Shown piece by piece: positions 17,526-27,664 of a DNA stretch of 64,000 bases. Source of the DNA: Cloacibacterium sp047601505. GTDB lineage: Bacteria; Bacteroidota; Bacteroidia; Flavobacteriales; Weeksellaceae. The notes beneath the pieces are model-generated. The model was not told where the DNA came from. It worked only from the letters and a program-made list of their open reading frames with translations, and searched no databases. Each line of letters opens with the position of its first letter. Positions within the stretch are counted from its first letter, which is position 1. The stretch spans positions 3,410,001-3,474,000 of the forward strand of contig NZ_JASGJD010000001.1 of assembly GCF_047601505.1 (NCBI RefSeq). Reading direction: 5' to 3'. The position numbers and the translations under genes were made by a program.

Positions 17526-18089
17526 CAACTAATAGAATTTTATGCACTACTACAAAAAGCGTATTTTAAGAATTTTACCATCAATTCAACAACAAAACAC
17601 TCTATAATAAGATCTCCAAATATCCTATTTAAAATGAAATTTCGAAATTGAGACAATCTTACTTTTTGTGTTTTAGACTGAGATTTTTATGCTGTTAAAA
17701 AATTTAAAAGTAGCTTTAGTCTTATTACCAATATGCTTCGAGGTTGTAAACTTGTTATAGTAGGTCTCCTTTTTTCACTACATAAACACCAACTAAAATT
17801 TGTTTATAAAACATAGCTTTATTCTTGCTTTCTATAAGCTCGAAGTAAGAGTTTTTAGATTATTTTGACTAGTATTATCTATATTATAACTATACTACAA
17901 CAGTTTATTTGTATCCTTATAAAATTAACTGCAAGAATATGAAGATGAGGAAATTTATCAAAAAAGAAAATATAATGAGACTCAGTCTTTTTTGTATTGA
18001 ATTGTAAAAGAAAAATTATTACGTTTTTTATTAAAATCTCAGAATTGTAGAAATATTGAAAAATAAAGTAAAAAAAATAAAAAGCAGTT
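17526..18089. other. gene-free AT-rich stretch, left part of the decayed IS region
   Basis: No frame here looks coding on either strand. The segment GAGACTCAGTC at 17977-17987, followed by a T-run, faces the transposase fossil and could be the remains of one terminal inverted repeat of the element. The rest is featureless AT-rich sequence. Confidence 0.4.
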
Positions 18090-18770
18090 TGTTTTAGGCA
18101 ATTTTTGACATTGTTTAGAGATTTTGGGAAATGGAAAGTAGGTCATTTTTTACTTCTATTTTATTATTTTTCAATAGATTACAATTCTATTCAGAACTAT
18201 AACCTACATCGGAGACAAGCTTTTTTGGAACTTTATGATAACGCTTTTCAAAACCTTGTAAATGAGATTCTAATGTTTATTGAACGATTCGAAAAATGTA
18301 AAATAAATTATTTATTTGTAGAAATCTGCATATTATCTGAGAGTTTAGCTTCGCCAAATCACTCAATTAAGTTCCTAGAGTTTAAAATTTCCTGTTGTTT
18401 TTTACATTTATCTATATTATTCGGCTAGTTTTTCTTGGCTTAATTCAGTTTCTAACGAACTTTCGAAGGTGTTTTTATCCTTCAAAATGTGATTAATCTT
18501 ATCGATGTTTTGCGTTACTTTTATCGACTTGAATAGATATTGCTCAAATAGTCATAAATCAAAACTTTAAAAAGCATTTTCGTGTAATATCAAGATATTT
18601 CACTAGATTTTTAGGTTTTGATTAAATTTTAAATATCCAAGCTATCAATAATGCTTGAAACTACTTTTACAGGATGTTTTTCATCAATCAGCTCCAACAA
18701 TTTTGGAGAAAAAAGCAGATTTTGTTTAGGAATGTAATCTTTAAAGACTATTTTTGACTTGGCTAATAGT
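18090..18770 (-). pseudogene. decayed IS1182-like transposase
   Basis: Read on the minus strand in changing frames, this region recovers a transposase in its expected order. FKDYIPKQNLLFSPKLLELI and DEKHPVKVVSSIIDSLDI (about 18757-18629) match the N-terminus; MLFKVLIYDYLSNIYSSR (18577-18524) follows; then IDKINHILKDKNT and a stop-riddled KVR*KLN*AKKN*P (about 18511-18420); then QGFEKRYHKVPKKLVSD and a GYSSE block (about 18265-18195). Several stops are single-base changes from the expected Gln, Tyr and Trp codons. Large parts between the blocks are deleted. The family name rests on remembered IS1182-family sequences of Bacteroidota. The gene is clearly dead. Confidence 0.8.
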
Positions 18771-18827
18771 AAATTACAAAATTGTAACTATTAGGAAAGC
18801 TCAAAATTTCCATTTTTTGCATTAAAA

Positions 18828-18853
18828 AGGCTGTCTCCATATGGAGACAGCCT
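18828..18853 (-). terminator. intrinsic terminator of the DUF3467 gene
   Basis: A perfect palindrome: stem AGGCTGTCTCC / GGAGACAGCCT with loop ATAT, followed on the minus strand by TTTTT. Its GAGACAGCCTTTTT half resembles the GAGACTCAGTCTTTTTT at 17977, so it may also have served as, or come from, an IS end. Confidence 0.85.
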
Positions 18854-18880
18854 CTTCTATATGCTTATTTTTATTAATTA

Positions 18881-19183
18881 TTAAGCCTGAGCATTACCTG
18901 TTCCTAATACGAAAGGCTCTACTTCTTTAATTTCTCCAAATTGAGCTTCATAATTTTGAATATTTTGCTCTAATGCAGCTAAAACTCTTTTTGCATGAAG
19001 AGGAGCAAGAATTACTCTGCTTCTTACGTGAGCTTGTTGTACACCTGGCATTAATTGGATGAAATCTAATACAAACTCAGATGGAGAGTGGTTTACTAAA
19101 GCTAAGTTGCAATATGCACCAGCTGCTACCATTTCGTTTAATTGAATATTTACGTTTTGATCTTGGTTTTGGTTATTATCCAT
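18881..19183 (-). CDS. DUF3467 protein encoded directly after rpoC
   Basis: A 100-residue acidic protein without signal peptide or membrane segment. The core MVAAGAYCNLALVNHSPSEF then VLDFIQLMPG and HVRSRVILAPLHAKRVLAAL is the DUF3467 signature; function is unknown. From memory, a DUF3467 gene after rpoBC recurs across Bacteroidota, which hints at a role tied to transcription. Here a strong terminator separates it from rpoC and it has its own -7 box inside that hairpin, so its expression can be uncoupled from the polymerase operon. Confidence 0.85.
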   Translation of the reverse strand: MDNNQNQDQNVNIQLNEMVAAGAYCNLALVNHSPSEFVLDFIQLMPGVQQAHVRSRVILAPLHAKRVLAALEQNIQNYEAQFGEIKEVEPFVLGTGNAQA

Positions 19184-19224
19184 TGTTATAAAATTTTGTT
19201 GTTAAAAATTAATTTATTGCTTTA

Positions 19225-19232
19225 CAAAAATA
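19225..19232 (-). promoter_or_regulatory. -7 box of the DUF3467 gene, at the base of the rpoC terminator
   Basis: TATTTTTG on the minus strand fits TAnnTTTG and overlaps the 3' arm of the rpoC terminator by five bases. The predicted start of transcription is about 38 bases before the ATG at 19183. Confidence 0.5.
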
Positions 19233-19271
19233 AGGTTTAAAATACAGAAACCTGCATTCTAAACCTTATTT
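19228..19271 (-). terminator. long intrinsic terminator of rpoC
   Basis: AAATAAGGTTTA pairs with TAAACCTTATTT, and after one mismatch the stem continues as AATGCAG/CTGTATT with one G-T pair around loop GTTT, giving nearly 20 bp. A T-run follows on the minus strand. It begins five bases after the rpoC stop. Confidence 0.85.
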
Positions 19272-19275
19272 ATAA

Positions 19276-22200
19276 TTAATTTAAATCTTCGAATTCTTTG
19301 TTAGAACCTACGATTACGTTTTGGTAAACTTTAAGACCTGTACCTGCAGGAATTCTATGTCCTACAATTACATTTTCTTTAAGACCGTTTAGCTCATCTA
19401 CTTTACCAGACACCGCTGCTTCGTTTAGAACTTTTGTAGTCTCTTGGAAAGATGCCGCAGACATGAACGACTTAGTTTGAAGCGCTGCTCTTGTAATACC
19501 TTGTAATACCGGCATTGCAGTTGCTGTAAGTGCTTCACGAACTTCTACTAATTGTTGATCTTCTCTCTTCAATTTAGAATTTTCGTCTCTAAGTTCTCTT
19601 GCAGTAATCATTTGACCTGCTTTGAAGATTTTAGAATCTCCAGGTTCTACTACAACTTTCAAACCGAACACTCTGTTATTTTCTTCTAAGAAATCATATT
19701 TATGCTCTAAAGAACCTTCTAAGAATTGGGTATCACCACCATCTACAATTTCTACTTTCGTCATCATTTGTCTAACGATGATTTCGAAATGCTTGTCATC
19801 AATTTTTACCCCTTGTAAACGGTAAACTTCTTGAATTTCGTTTACTAAATATTCTTGTACGGCAGTTGGACCTTTAATTCTTAAGATATCATCTGGAGTA
19901 ACAGAACCATCAGAAAGTGGCGAACCAGCTCTCACAAAGTCATTCTCTTGAACTAAGATTTGGTTAGAAAGTTTTACTAAATATTTTTTAACCTCACCTG
20001 TTTTAGATTCTACTACCAATTCACGGTTACCTCTCTTAATTTTACCATAAGAAACTACACCGTCAATTTCTGTAACCACTGCTGGGTTAGAAGGATTTCT
20101 TGCCTCGAACAATTCGGTAACTCTTGGTAAACCACCGGTGATATCCCCTGCTTTTGCAGATTTTCTTGGGATTTTGATTAAAACTTTACCCGCTTTAATT
20201 TTTTCTCCATCGTTTACCATTAAGTGAGCTCCTACTGGTAAGTTGTAAGCTTTTTGCTCAACACCTTTAGAATCTACCACTTTAAGAGTAGGAATTGCTT
20301 TTTTATTTCTAGATTCAGAAATTACTTTTTCTTCGAAACCAGTTTGTTCGTCTATCTCTAATTGGAAAGAGATACCTTGAATAATATCTTCGTATTCTAC
20401 TTTACCAGCTGTTTCAGCAATGATAACCGCGTTATAAGGATCCCATTTTGCAATAAGATCACCTTTAGCAACTTTATCACCAGGTTTTACAGAAAGCGAA
20501 GAACCGTAAGGAACGTTTGCTACCATTAATGGAGTTCTTGCCGCATTATCTGCTACCAAACGGAATTCTGTAGAACGAGAGATTACAATATCTGCTTCGT
20601 TACCGTTTTCGTCTTCAGATTTAATGGTTCTTAATTCGTCCATTTCAACGATACCGTCTCTTTTCGCAACAATAGTTGGACTTTCTGAAACGTTACCAGC
20701 TGTACCCCCTTGGTGGAAGGTTCTCAATGTAAGCTGAGTACCTGGCTCACCAATAGATTGTGCAGCAATAACACCTACAGCTTCACCCATGTGAATTGGT
20801 TTACCTGTTGCAAGGTTACGTCCGTAACATTTAGCACAGATACCTTTTTTAGCTTCACAAGTAAGTGGCGAACGTACTTCTACGGTTTCGATACCAGCTG
20901 CTTCTAGTTTTTTAGCCAATTCTTCGTTGATGATTTCGTCGGCATTTACTAAAATTTCATCAGTTTCAGGGTCGTAAACATCGTGAAGAGAAACTCTACC
21001 TAAAACTCTTTCAGATAGTTTTTCTACAATCTCGTCGTTTTTCTTTAATGCAGAAACTTCTGTACCTCTTAGTGTACCACAATCGTCTTCTGTAATAATA
21101 ACGTCTTGAGCTACGTCTACCAATCTTCTTGTAAGATAACCAGCATCCGCAGTTTTAAGAGCGGTATCCGCAAGACCTTTACGAGCACCGTGGGTAGAGA
21201 TAAAGTATTCCAAAATTGATAAACCTTCTTTGAAGTTTGCAATAATTGGGTTTTCGATAATCTCAGCTCCAGAAGCACCTGCTTTTTGTGGTTTTGCCAT
21301 CAAACCTCTCATACCAGATAACTGACGAATCTGTTCCTTAGAACCCCTTGCACCAGAATCTAGCATCATATATACAGAGTTGAAACCACCTTGGTCGCTC
21401 TTCATTCTGCTCATAATCATCTCGGTAAGACTAGCGTTGGTATTCGTCCAAACGTCGATAACTTGGTTATAACGTTCTGTATCTGTAATAAGACCCATGT
21501 TATAGTTTCCTTTGATTTCGTCTACTGTTTCAATAGCTTGAGAAATCATTTTTTTCTTTTCTGCCGGTACTACAATATCAGCAAGAGAGAAAGATAGACC
21601 GCCTTTGAAAGCGTTCATATAACCTAGGTTTTTCATATCATCAAGGAACTTCACTGTAGTTGGGAAATCTGTATCTCCTAAGATTTTACCAATTACGTTT
21701 CTTAATGATTTTTTAGTCAATAATTCATTAATATATCCTACTTGTTTAGGTACAATTTGGTTGAATAAAATTCTACCAACTGTTGTTTCTTGTAGTTTAA
21801 TAATGATGTTTCCTTCTTCAGTTTTGTGAGGTAATCTACATCTTACTTTCGCATTAAGAGAAGCTCTACCTTCTGCGTAAGCAATTTCTGCTTCTTCAGG
21901 AGAATAGAATACTAAACCTTCTCCTAAAATTTTGTGGTCTTCTGTAGAACTAGCTTCTTTGGTCATAAAATAAAGACCCAAAACCATGTCCTGAGAAGGT
22001 ACCGTGATAGGAGAACCATTTGCAGGGTTCAAGATATTTTGAGAACCTAGCATTAATAATTGAGCTTCTAGAATTGCTTCTGGCCCTAATGGTAAGTGTA
22101 CCGCCATCTGGTCACCATCGAAATCGGCGTTGAATGCCGTTGTTACCAATGGGTGAAGTTGGATAGCTTTACCTTCGATCATTTTAGGCTGGAATGCTTG

Positions 22201-23541
22201 GATACCCAATCTGTGAAGGGTAGGTGCCCTGTTTAATAAAACTGGGTGACCTTTCATCACGTTTTCTAGAATATCATAAACTACAGGCTCTTTTCTATCG
22301 ATAATTCTTTTAGCAGATTTTACAGTTTTTACAATACCTCTTTCTATTAGTTTTCTAATGATAAATGGTTTGTAAAGTTCTGCCGCCATATCTTTTGGAA
22401 GACCACATTCGTGTAATTGAAGGCTAGGCCCTACAACAATTACCGAACGCGCAGAGTAATCTACCCTTTTTCCTAATAAGTTTTGACGGAAACGACCTTG
22501 TTTACCTTTCAATGAATCTGAAAGAGATTTCAATGGTCTGTTAGATTCAGATTTTACAGCAGAAGATTTTCTAGTGTTATCGAATAAAGAATCTACCGCT
22601 TCCTGAAGCATACGCTTCTCATTTCTAAGGATTACTTCTGGAGCTTTAATCTCAAGAAGTCTCTTTAGACGGTTGTTTCTAATGATAACTCTTCTGTATA
22701 AATCATTTAAATCTGATGTAGCAAATCTACCACCATCTAGTGGAACTAATGGTCTCAATTCTGGTGGTATAACAGGAAGAACACGCATTACCATCCATTC
22801 TGGGCGGTTAATCATTCTTGTATTAGCACCTCTAAGCGCTTCTACAACATTTAATCTTTTTAATGCTTCAGTTCTTCTTTGTTTAGAAGATTCGTTGTGA
22901 GCTTTGTGACGAAGATCAAAAGAAAGAGCATCTAGGTCTATTCTTTTTAATAATTCTTCTACCGCTTCAGCACCCATTTTAGCTACAAACTTATTAGGGT
23001 CTGAATCTTCTAAATATTGGTTTTCAATAGGAAGAGTTTCTAAAATATCTAGATATTCTTCTTCTGTAAGGAATTCTTTTTCTTCAAAATCAGAACCGTC
23101 TGCTTTTTTAGCAATACCTTGTTGAATTACTACGTATCTTTCGTAGTAAATAATCATATCTAATTTTTTAGAAGGTAAACCTAAAAGGTAACCAATTTTG
23201 TTTGGAAGTGAACGGAAATACCAGATGTGAGCAACAGGAACTACCAAATTGATGTGCCCAATTCTCTCTCTACGTACTTTTTTCTCAGTAACTTCTACCC
23301 CACAACGGTCGCAAACGATACCTTTGTAACGAATTCTCTTATATTTTCCACAAGCACATTCGTAATCCTTTACAGGGCCGAAGATTTTCTCGCAGAATAA
23401 ACCATCTCTTTCTGGTTTGTGAGTTCTATAGTTAATCGTTTCTGGTTTTAAAACTTCCCCTTTTGATTCTTGAAGAATGATTTCGGGAGAAGCTAAACCG
23501 ATGGTGATTTTACTAAATCTACTTGATTTATTTTTTGACAT
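19276..23541 (-). CDS. rpoC: DNA-directed RNA polymerase subunit beta'
   Basis: The catalytic beta' subunit of RNA polymerase, 1,421 residues, normal for Flavobacteriia. The N-terminal zinc ribbon is visible (CACGKYK...CDRCGVEV), the absolutely conserved NADFDGDQMAVHLPL holds the three aspartates that bind the catalytic magnesium, and a second zinc site (CEAKKGICAKCYG) and the bridge and trigger helices (GEPGTQLTLRTFHQGG) follow. It starts 35 bases after rpoB in the same operon and ends in a long terminator hairpin. No lesion or insertion is seen. Confidence 0.98.
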   Translation of the reverse strand: MSKNKSSRFSKITIGLASPEIILQESKGEVLKPETINYRTHKPERDGLFCEKIFGPVKDYECACGKYKRIRYKGIVCDRCGVEVTEKKVRRERIGHINLVVPVAHIWYFRSLPNKIGYLLGLPSKKLDMIIYYERYVVIQQGIAKKADGSDFEEKEFLTEEEYLDILETLPIENQYLEDSDPNKFVAKMGAEAVEELLKRIDLDALSFDLRHKAHNESSKQRRTEALKRLNVVEALRGANTRMINRPEWMVMRVLPVIPPELRPLVPLDGGRFATSDLNDLYRRVIIRNNRLKRLLEIKAPEVILRNEKRMLQEAVDSLFDNTRKSSAVKSESNRPLKSLSDSLKGKQGRFRQNLLGKRVDYSARSVIVVGPSLQLHECGLPKDMAAELYKPFIIRKLIERGIVKTVKSAKRIIDRKEPVVYDILENVMKGHPVLLNRAPTLHRLGIQAFQPKMIEGKAIQLHPLVTTAFNADFDGDQMAVHLPLGPEAILEAQLLMLGSQNILNPANGSPITVPSQDMVLGLYFMTKEASSTEDHKILGEGLVFYSPEEAEIAYAEGRASLNAKVRCRLPHKTEEGNIIIKLQETTVGRILFNQIVPKQVGYINELLTKKSLRNVIGKILGDTDFPTTVKFLDDMKNLGYMNAFKGGLSFSLADIVVPAEKKKMISQAIETVDEIKGNYNMGLITDTERYNQVIDVWTNTNASLTEMIMSRMKSDQGGFNSVYMMLDSGARGSKEQIRQLSGMRGLMAKPQKAGASGAEIIENPIIANFKEGLSILEYFISTHGARKGLADTALKTADAGYLTRRLVDVAQDVIITEDDCGTLRGTEVSALKKNDEIVEKLSERVLGRVSLHDVYDPETDEILVNADEIINEELAKKLEAAGIETVEVRSPLTCEAKKGICAKCYGRNLATGKPIHMGEAVGVIAAQSIGEPGTQLTLRTFHQGGTAGNVSESPTIVAKRDGIVEMDELRTIKSEDENGNEADIVISRSTEFRLVADNAARTPLMVANVPYGSSLSVKPGDKVAKGDLIAKWDPYNAVIIAETAGKVEYEDIIQGISFQLEIDEQTGFEEKVISESRNKKAIPTLKVVDSKGVEQKAYNLPVGAHLMVNDGEKIKAGKVLIKIPRKSAKAGDITGGLPRVTELFEARNPSNPAVVTEIDGVVSYGKIKRGNRELVVESKTGEVKKYLVKLSNQILVQENDFVRAGSPLSDGSVTPDDILRIKGPTAVQEYLVNEIQEVYRLQGVKIDDKHFEIIVRQMMTKVEIVDGGDTQFLEGSLEHKYDFLEENNRVFGLKVVVEPGDSKIFKAGQMITARELRDENSKLKREDQQLVEVREALTATAMPVLQGITRAALQTKSFMSAASFQETTKVLNEAAVSGKVDELNGLKENVIVGHRIPAGTGLKVYQNVIVGSNKEFEDLN

Positions 23542-23576
23542 AATTTGTTCAAATAAAAATTAAAAAAAATTGAGGA

Positions 23577-26500
23577 TTACTCTTCCAATCTTATATCAAG
23601 ACCAAGACCTTGTAATTCGTGTAACAATACGTTGAAAGATTCTGGGATACCAGGTTCTGGCATAGATTCTCCTTTAGCAATTGCTTCGTATGTTTTCGCT
23701 CTACCAATCACGTCATCAGACTTCACGGTTAAGATCTCTCTTAAGATGTTAGATGCTCCGAATGCTTCTAGAGCCCAAACCTCCATCTCTCCAAATCTCT
23801 GACCACCAAATTGTGCTTTACCTCCTAATGGCTGTTGAGTAATTAATGAATAAGGACCGATAGAACGTGCGTGCATCTTATCATCTACCATGTGACCTAG
23901 TTTCAACATATAAATTACTCCCACTGTAGCTGGCTGACTAAATCTTTCACCAGTACCACCATCGTATAAGTAAGTGTTTCCGTAGATAGGAAGACCTGCT
24001 TTTTCGGTGTATTCAGTAATTTGTTCTAAGCTTGCTCCATCAAAGATAGGAGTAGCGAATTTTAATCCTAATTTTTTACCAGCCCATCCTAAAACAGTTT
24101 CGTAAATCTGTCCGATGTTCATACGAGAAGGTACCCCAAGTGGATTCAATACGATATCTACTGGTGTCCCGTCTTCTAAGAATGGCATATCTTCTTCTCT
24201 TACGATTCTAGACACGATACCTTTGTTACCGTGACGACCTGCCATCTTATCTCCAACGTTTAATTTACGTTTTTTAGCGATGTAAACTTTAGCTAGTTTA
24301 ATGATACCTGCAGGAAGCTCATCACCGATAGAAACTGCATATTTCTCACGGTTTTTAACTCCTTGAATATCATTGTATTTAATTTTATAATTATGAATTA
24401 ATTGTTTAATTAAATCATTTTTGTCTGCATCTACAGTCCAATCTGAACCGCTTACGTTAACGTAATCTTCCACAGACTGAAGAAGTTTAAGCGTAAACTT
24501 AGCACCTTTAGGGATAATTTCTTCTTCTAAGTCGTTATTAACTCCTTGAGAAGTTTTACCGTTTACTAGAGTGTTTAGTTTTTCAAGAAGTGTATTTCTT
24601 AATTCGTCGAATTGAGATTTGTATCTGTTTTCGATTTCTTCAAGTTTTAGTTTCTCTTCTGTTCTCTTCTTCTTATCTTTAATATTTCTTGAGAATAATT
24701 TTTTGTTGATAACAACACCTCTTAATGAAGAATCTGCTTTTAATGAAGCATCTTTTACATCACCAGCTTTATCACCAAAGATTGCTCTAAGAAGTTTTTC
24801 TTCTGGAGTAGGATCAGATTCACCTTTTGGAGTAATTTTCCCGATAAGGATATCACCAGGCTTCACTTCTGCACCAATTCTAATCATACCGTTTTCGTCT
24901 AAGTCTTTGGTAGCTTCTTCAGAAACGTTTGGAATATCTGCAGTAAGTTCTTCCATACCTAGTTTAGTATCTCTTACTTCTAATGAATACTCATCTACGT
25001 GGATAGAAGTAAACCAGTCTTCTCTTACTACTTTTTCGTTGATTACGATTGCATCCTCAAAGTTATACCCTTTCCAAGGCATGAACGCTACTACTAAGTT
25101 TCTACCAAGAGCTAATTCTCCTTTTTCGGTAGCATACCCGTCGCAAAGTACTTGTCCTTTTACTACGTAATCTCCTACTCTTACGTTTGGTCTAAGAGTA
25201 ATGGTAGTAGATTGGTTGGTTTTTCTAAATTTAGTAAGATTATAGGTTTTAATAGCAGACTCGAATTGTACTAAATCTTCGTCTTCGCTTCTTTCGTATT
25301 TAATAACGATTTTATCAGCATCTACATATTCTACAGTACCATTTCCATCAGCATTGATTAAAATTCTAGAGTCTGTAGCCACTTGTTTTTCTAAACCTGT
25401 ACCTACAACTGGAGCTTCTGGTTTTAACAATGGAACAGCCTGACGCATCATGTTAGATCCCATCAATGCACGGTTCGCATCATCATGCTCTAAGAAAGGA
25501 ATTAAAGATGCAGAAATACCAGCAATCTGGTTTGGTGCAATATCTAATAATTCTACTTCAGTTGGAGTAACTACAGGATAGTCACCATCAAGACGAGCAA
25601 TAACTCTCTCTGTATTGAAAGTTCCATCATCTGCTAAATCTACGTTTGCCTGAGCAATTACTTTACCTTCTTCATCTTCAGCATTTAAGTAAATTGGAGC
25701 AGCAGAGAAATCTATTTTACCAGCTTCTACTTTTCTATATGGAGTTTCAATGAAACCTAAATTGTTAATTTTTGCATAACATCCTAAAGAAGAAATCAAA
25801 CCGATGTTTGGTCCTTCCGGAGTTTCAATCGGACAAATTCTACCGTAGTGAGTATGGTGAACGTCTCTTACCTCGAAACCTGCTCTTTCTCTTGATAAAC
25901 CACCAGGCCCTAGTGCAGATAATCTTCTCTTGTGAGTGATTTCAGACAATGGGTTGGTTTGGTCCATAAACTGAGAAAGCTGGTTGGTACCAAAGAATGA
26001 GTTGATTACTGATGTTAACGTTTTAGCATTAACCAAATCTAGTGGTGTAAAGATTTCGTTATCTCTAACGTTCATTCTTTCTTTAATTGTTCTCGCAATT
26101 CTAGAAAGACCTACACCGAATTGTCCTGCTAATTGCTCACCAACAGTTTTAATTCTTCTATTAGAAAGGTGGTCAATATCATCTACTTCTGTTTTAGAAT
26201 TAGCTAATTCTATTAAGTGTCTTACGATAGAGATAATATCTTCTTTGGTAAGAACTTCTGTAGTTGTAGGGATATTAAGACCTAATTTTTTGTTTAATCT
26301 GTAACGTCCTACTTCACCAAGAGAATATCTTTGCTCAGAGAAGAATAGTTTTTCAATAATTCCTCTTGCAGTTTCTTCATCTGGTGGATCTGCATTACGC
26401 AACTGACGATAGATATACTCTACAGCCTCTTTTTCGGAGTTTGTAGGGTCTTTTTGTAATGTATTTTGAATGATAGTAAACTCACCACTATTCTCATTGT

Positions 26501-27404
26501 GGATTAAGATAGACTTAACACCAGCATCAAGAATAAGGTCTAAATGTTCTTTTTCAAGAATCGTTTCTCTATCAAGAATAATTTCATTTCTTTCGATAGA
26601 AACTACCTCACCTGTATCTTCATCTACGAAATCTTCGAACCATGTATTCAATACTCTAGCTGCCAAAGTTCTACCTTGAACTTTTTTAAGATTTGCTTTA
26701 GAAACTTTTACTTCTTCTGCAAGGTCGAAAATCTGAAGAATTTCTTTATCAGATTCATAACCAATTGCTCTAAGCAAAGTAGTAAGTGGTAATTTCTTTT
26801 TACGGTCAATATACGCATACATTACGTTATTGATATCCGTAGTAAATTCCATCCAAGAACCTTTGAAAGGGATAATTCTTGAATAGTACAATTTAGTTCC
26901 GTTAGCATGATAAGTTTGTCCGAAGAACACACCTGGTGATCTGTGCAACTGTGTTACAACAACTCTCTCAGCACCATTGATGATGAAAGACCCAGAAGGC
27001 GTCATGTAAGGAACTGGACCTAAATATACATCTTGAATTACAGTCTGGAAATCTTCGTGCTCTGGATCTGTACAGTATAATTTAAGTCTTGCTTTTAGAG
27101 GAACTGAATACGTAAGTCCTCTTTCCACGCATTCGTCAATAGAATAACGAGGAGAATCTACCAAATAATCTAGAAATTCTAATACGAATTGGTTTCTAGA
27201 GTCTGTGATAGGGAAATTTTCTTGAAAAGTCTTGTAAAGACCTTCGCTCACTCTGGCTTCTGGAAGCGTATCTAGCTGGAAGAATTCTTTGAAAGACTGT
27301 ACTTGGATGTCTAAGAAATCTGGAGCTACTACACTACCTTTTGCAGACGAAAAATTAATTCTTTGATTTTCCTGAGTGCTTGTGATAGCTTTTGTTTTAC
27401 TCAT
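23577..27404 (-). CDS. rpoB: DNA-directed RNA polymerase subunit beta
   Basis: The beta subunit of RNA polymerase, 1,275 residues. The rifampicin-pocket region reads FFGTNQLSQFMDQTNPLSEI followed by THKRRLSALGPGGLSRERAG, i.e. wild-type-looking at the common resistance positions. HHTHYGRICPIETPEGPNIG and the C-terminal GGQRFGEMEVWALEAFGA are standard. It lies 35 bases before rpoC and 309 bases after rplL. A hairpin after rplL and a 7-bp repeat array in the gap may tune polymerase expression relative to the ribosomal genes. Confidence 0.98.
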   Translation of the reverse strand: MSKTKAITSTQENQRINFSSAKGSVVAPDFLDIQVQSFKEFFQLDTLPEARVSEGLYKTFQENFPITDSRNQFVLEFLDYLVDSPRYSIDECVERGLTYSVPLKARLKLYCTDPEHEDFQTVIQDVYLGPVPYMTPSGSFIINGAERVVVTQLHRSPGVFFGQTYHANGTKLYYSRIIPFKGSWMEFTTDINNVMYAYIDRKKKLPLTTLLRAIGYESDKEILQIFDLAEEVKVSKANLKKVQGRTLAARVLNTWFEDFVDEDTGEVVSIERNEIILDRETILEKEHLDLILDAGVKSILIHNENSGEFTIIQNTLQKDPTNSEKEAVEYIYRQLRNADPPDEETARGIIEKLFFSEQRYSLGEVGRYRLNKKLGLNIPTTTEVLTKEDIISIVRHLIELANSKTEVDDIDHLSNRRIKTVGEQLAGQFGVGLSRIARTIKERMNVRDNEIFTPLDLVNAKTLTSVINSFFGTNQLSQFMDQTNPLSEITHKRRLSALGPGGLSRERAGFEVRDVHHTHYGRICPIETPEGPNIGLISSLGCYAKINNLGFIETPYRKVEAGKIDFSAAPIYLNAEDEEGKVIAQANVDLADDGTFNTERVIARLDGDYPVVTPTEVELLDIAPNQIAGISASLIPFLEHDDANRALMGSNMMRQAVPLLKPEAPVVGTGLEKQVATDSRILINADGNGTVEYVDADKIVIKYERSEDEDLVQFESAIKTYNLTKFRKTNQSTTITLRPNVRVGDYVVKGQVLCDGYATEKGELALGRNLVVAFMPWKGYNFEDAIVINEKVVREDWFTSIHVDEYSLEVRDTKLGMEELTADIPNVSEEATKDLDENGMIRIGAEVKPGDILIGKITPKGESDPTPEEKLLRAIFGDKAGDVKDASLKADSSLRGVVINKKLFSRNIKDKKKRTEEKLKLEEIENRYKSQFDELRNTLLEKLNTLVNGKTSQGVNNDLEEEIIPKGAKFTLKLLQSVEDYVNVSGSDWTVDADKNDLIKQLIHNYKIKYNDIQGVKNREKYAVSIGDELPAGIIKLAKVYIAKKRKLNVGDKMAGRHGNKGIVSRIVREEDMPFLEDGTPVDIVLNPLGVPSRMNIGQIYETVLGWAGKKLGLKFATPIFDGASLEQITEYTEKAGLPIYGNTYLYDGGTGERFSQPATVGVIYMLKLGHMVDDKMHARSIGPYSLITQQPLGGKAQFGGQRFGEMEVWALEAFGASNILREILTVKSDDVIGRAKTYEAIAKGESMPEPGIPESFNVLLHELQGLGLDIRLEE

Positions 27405-27463
27405 AAAATGGTAAGAAAATTGGGGTTAAAAAATATTTTACTTTATTTTAAAAAATATCAAAA

Positions 27464-27498
27464 ATGTTGGATGTTTGATGCTAGATGTCTGATGTTTA
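27464..27498. repeat. heptanucleotide array, 5 units, in the rpoB leader
   Basis: Units ATGTTGG, ATGTTTG, ATGCTAG, ATGTCTG and ATGTTTA follow one another without gaps, 60 bases upstream of the rpoB start. It is one of six intergenic 7-bp-period arrays in the window. Confidence 0.75.
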
Positions 27499-27664
27499 AC
27501 TTCCTACTTTCGCATTTATCTTCCTCCATTTCTAACTGCAACGCTGGTATATCTTTTCACAGCGTAGTGCAAAATATTTTTTTCTTTTTTGAATTTAAAA
27601 TTTTCAAATAACTGAAAATCAACAAGTTAAATTTTTAAAAAAGTTTAACTCTAAAAATAGACAT

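Noticed and set aside
18105..18428. 107-codon plus-strand frame in the large gene-free gap
   Set aside because: It is the antisense of the decayed transposase; its product has no domain features, whereas the minus strand gives ordered transposase blocks.
24619..25170. 183-codon plus-strand frame
   Set aside because: It is fully antisense to rpoB, with a serine/phenylalanine-rich composition caused by codon bias of the real gene.
25984..26304. 106-codon plus-strand frame
   Set aside because: Antisense to rpoB, no promoter box and no recognisable domain.
23577..27404. Rifampicin-resistance change in rpoB
   Set aside because: The region FFGTNQLSQFMDQTNPLSEI and THKRRLSALGPGG shows usual residues at the positions commonly changed in resistant strains.
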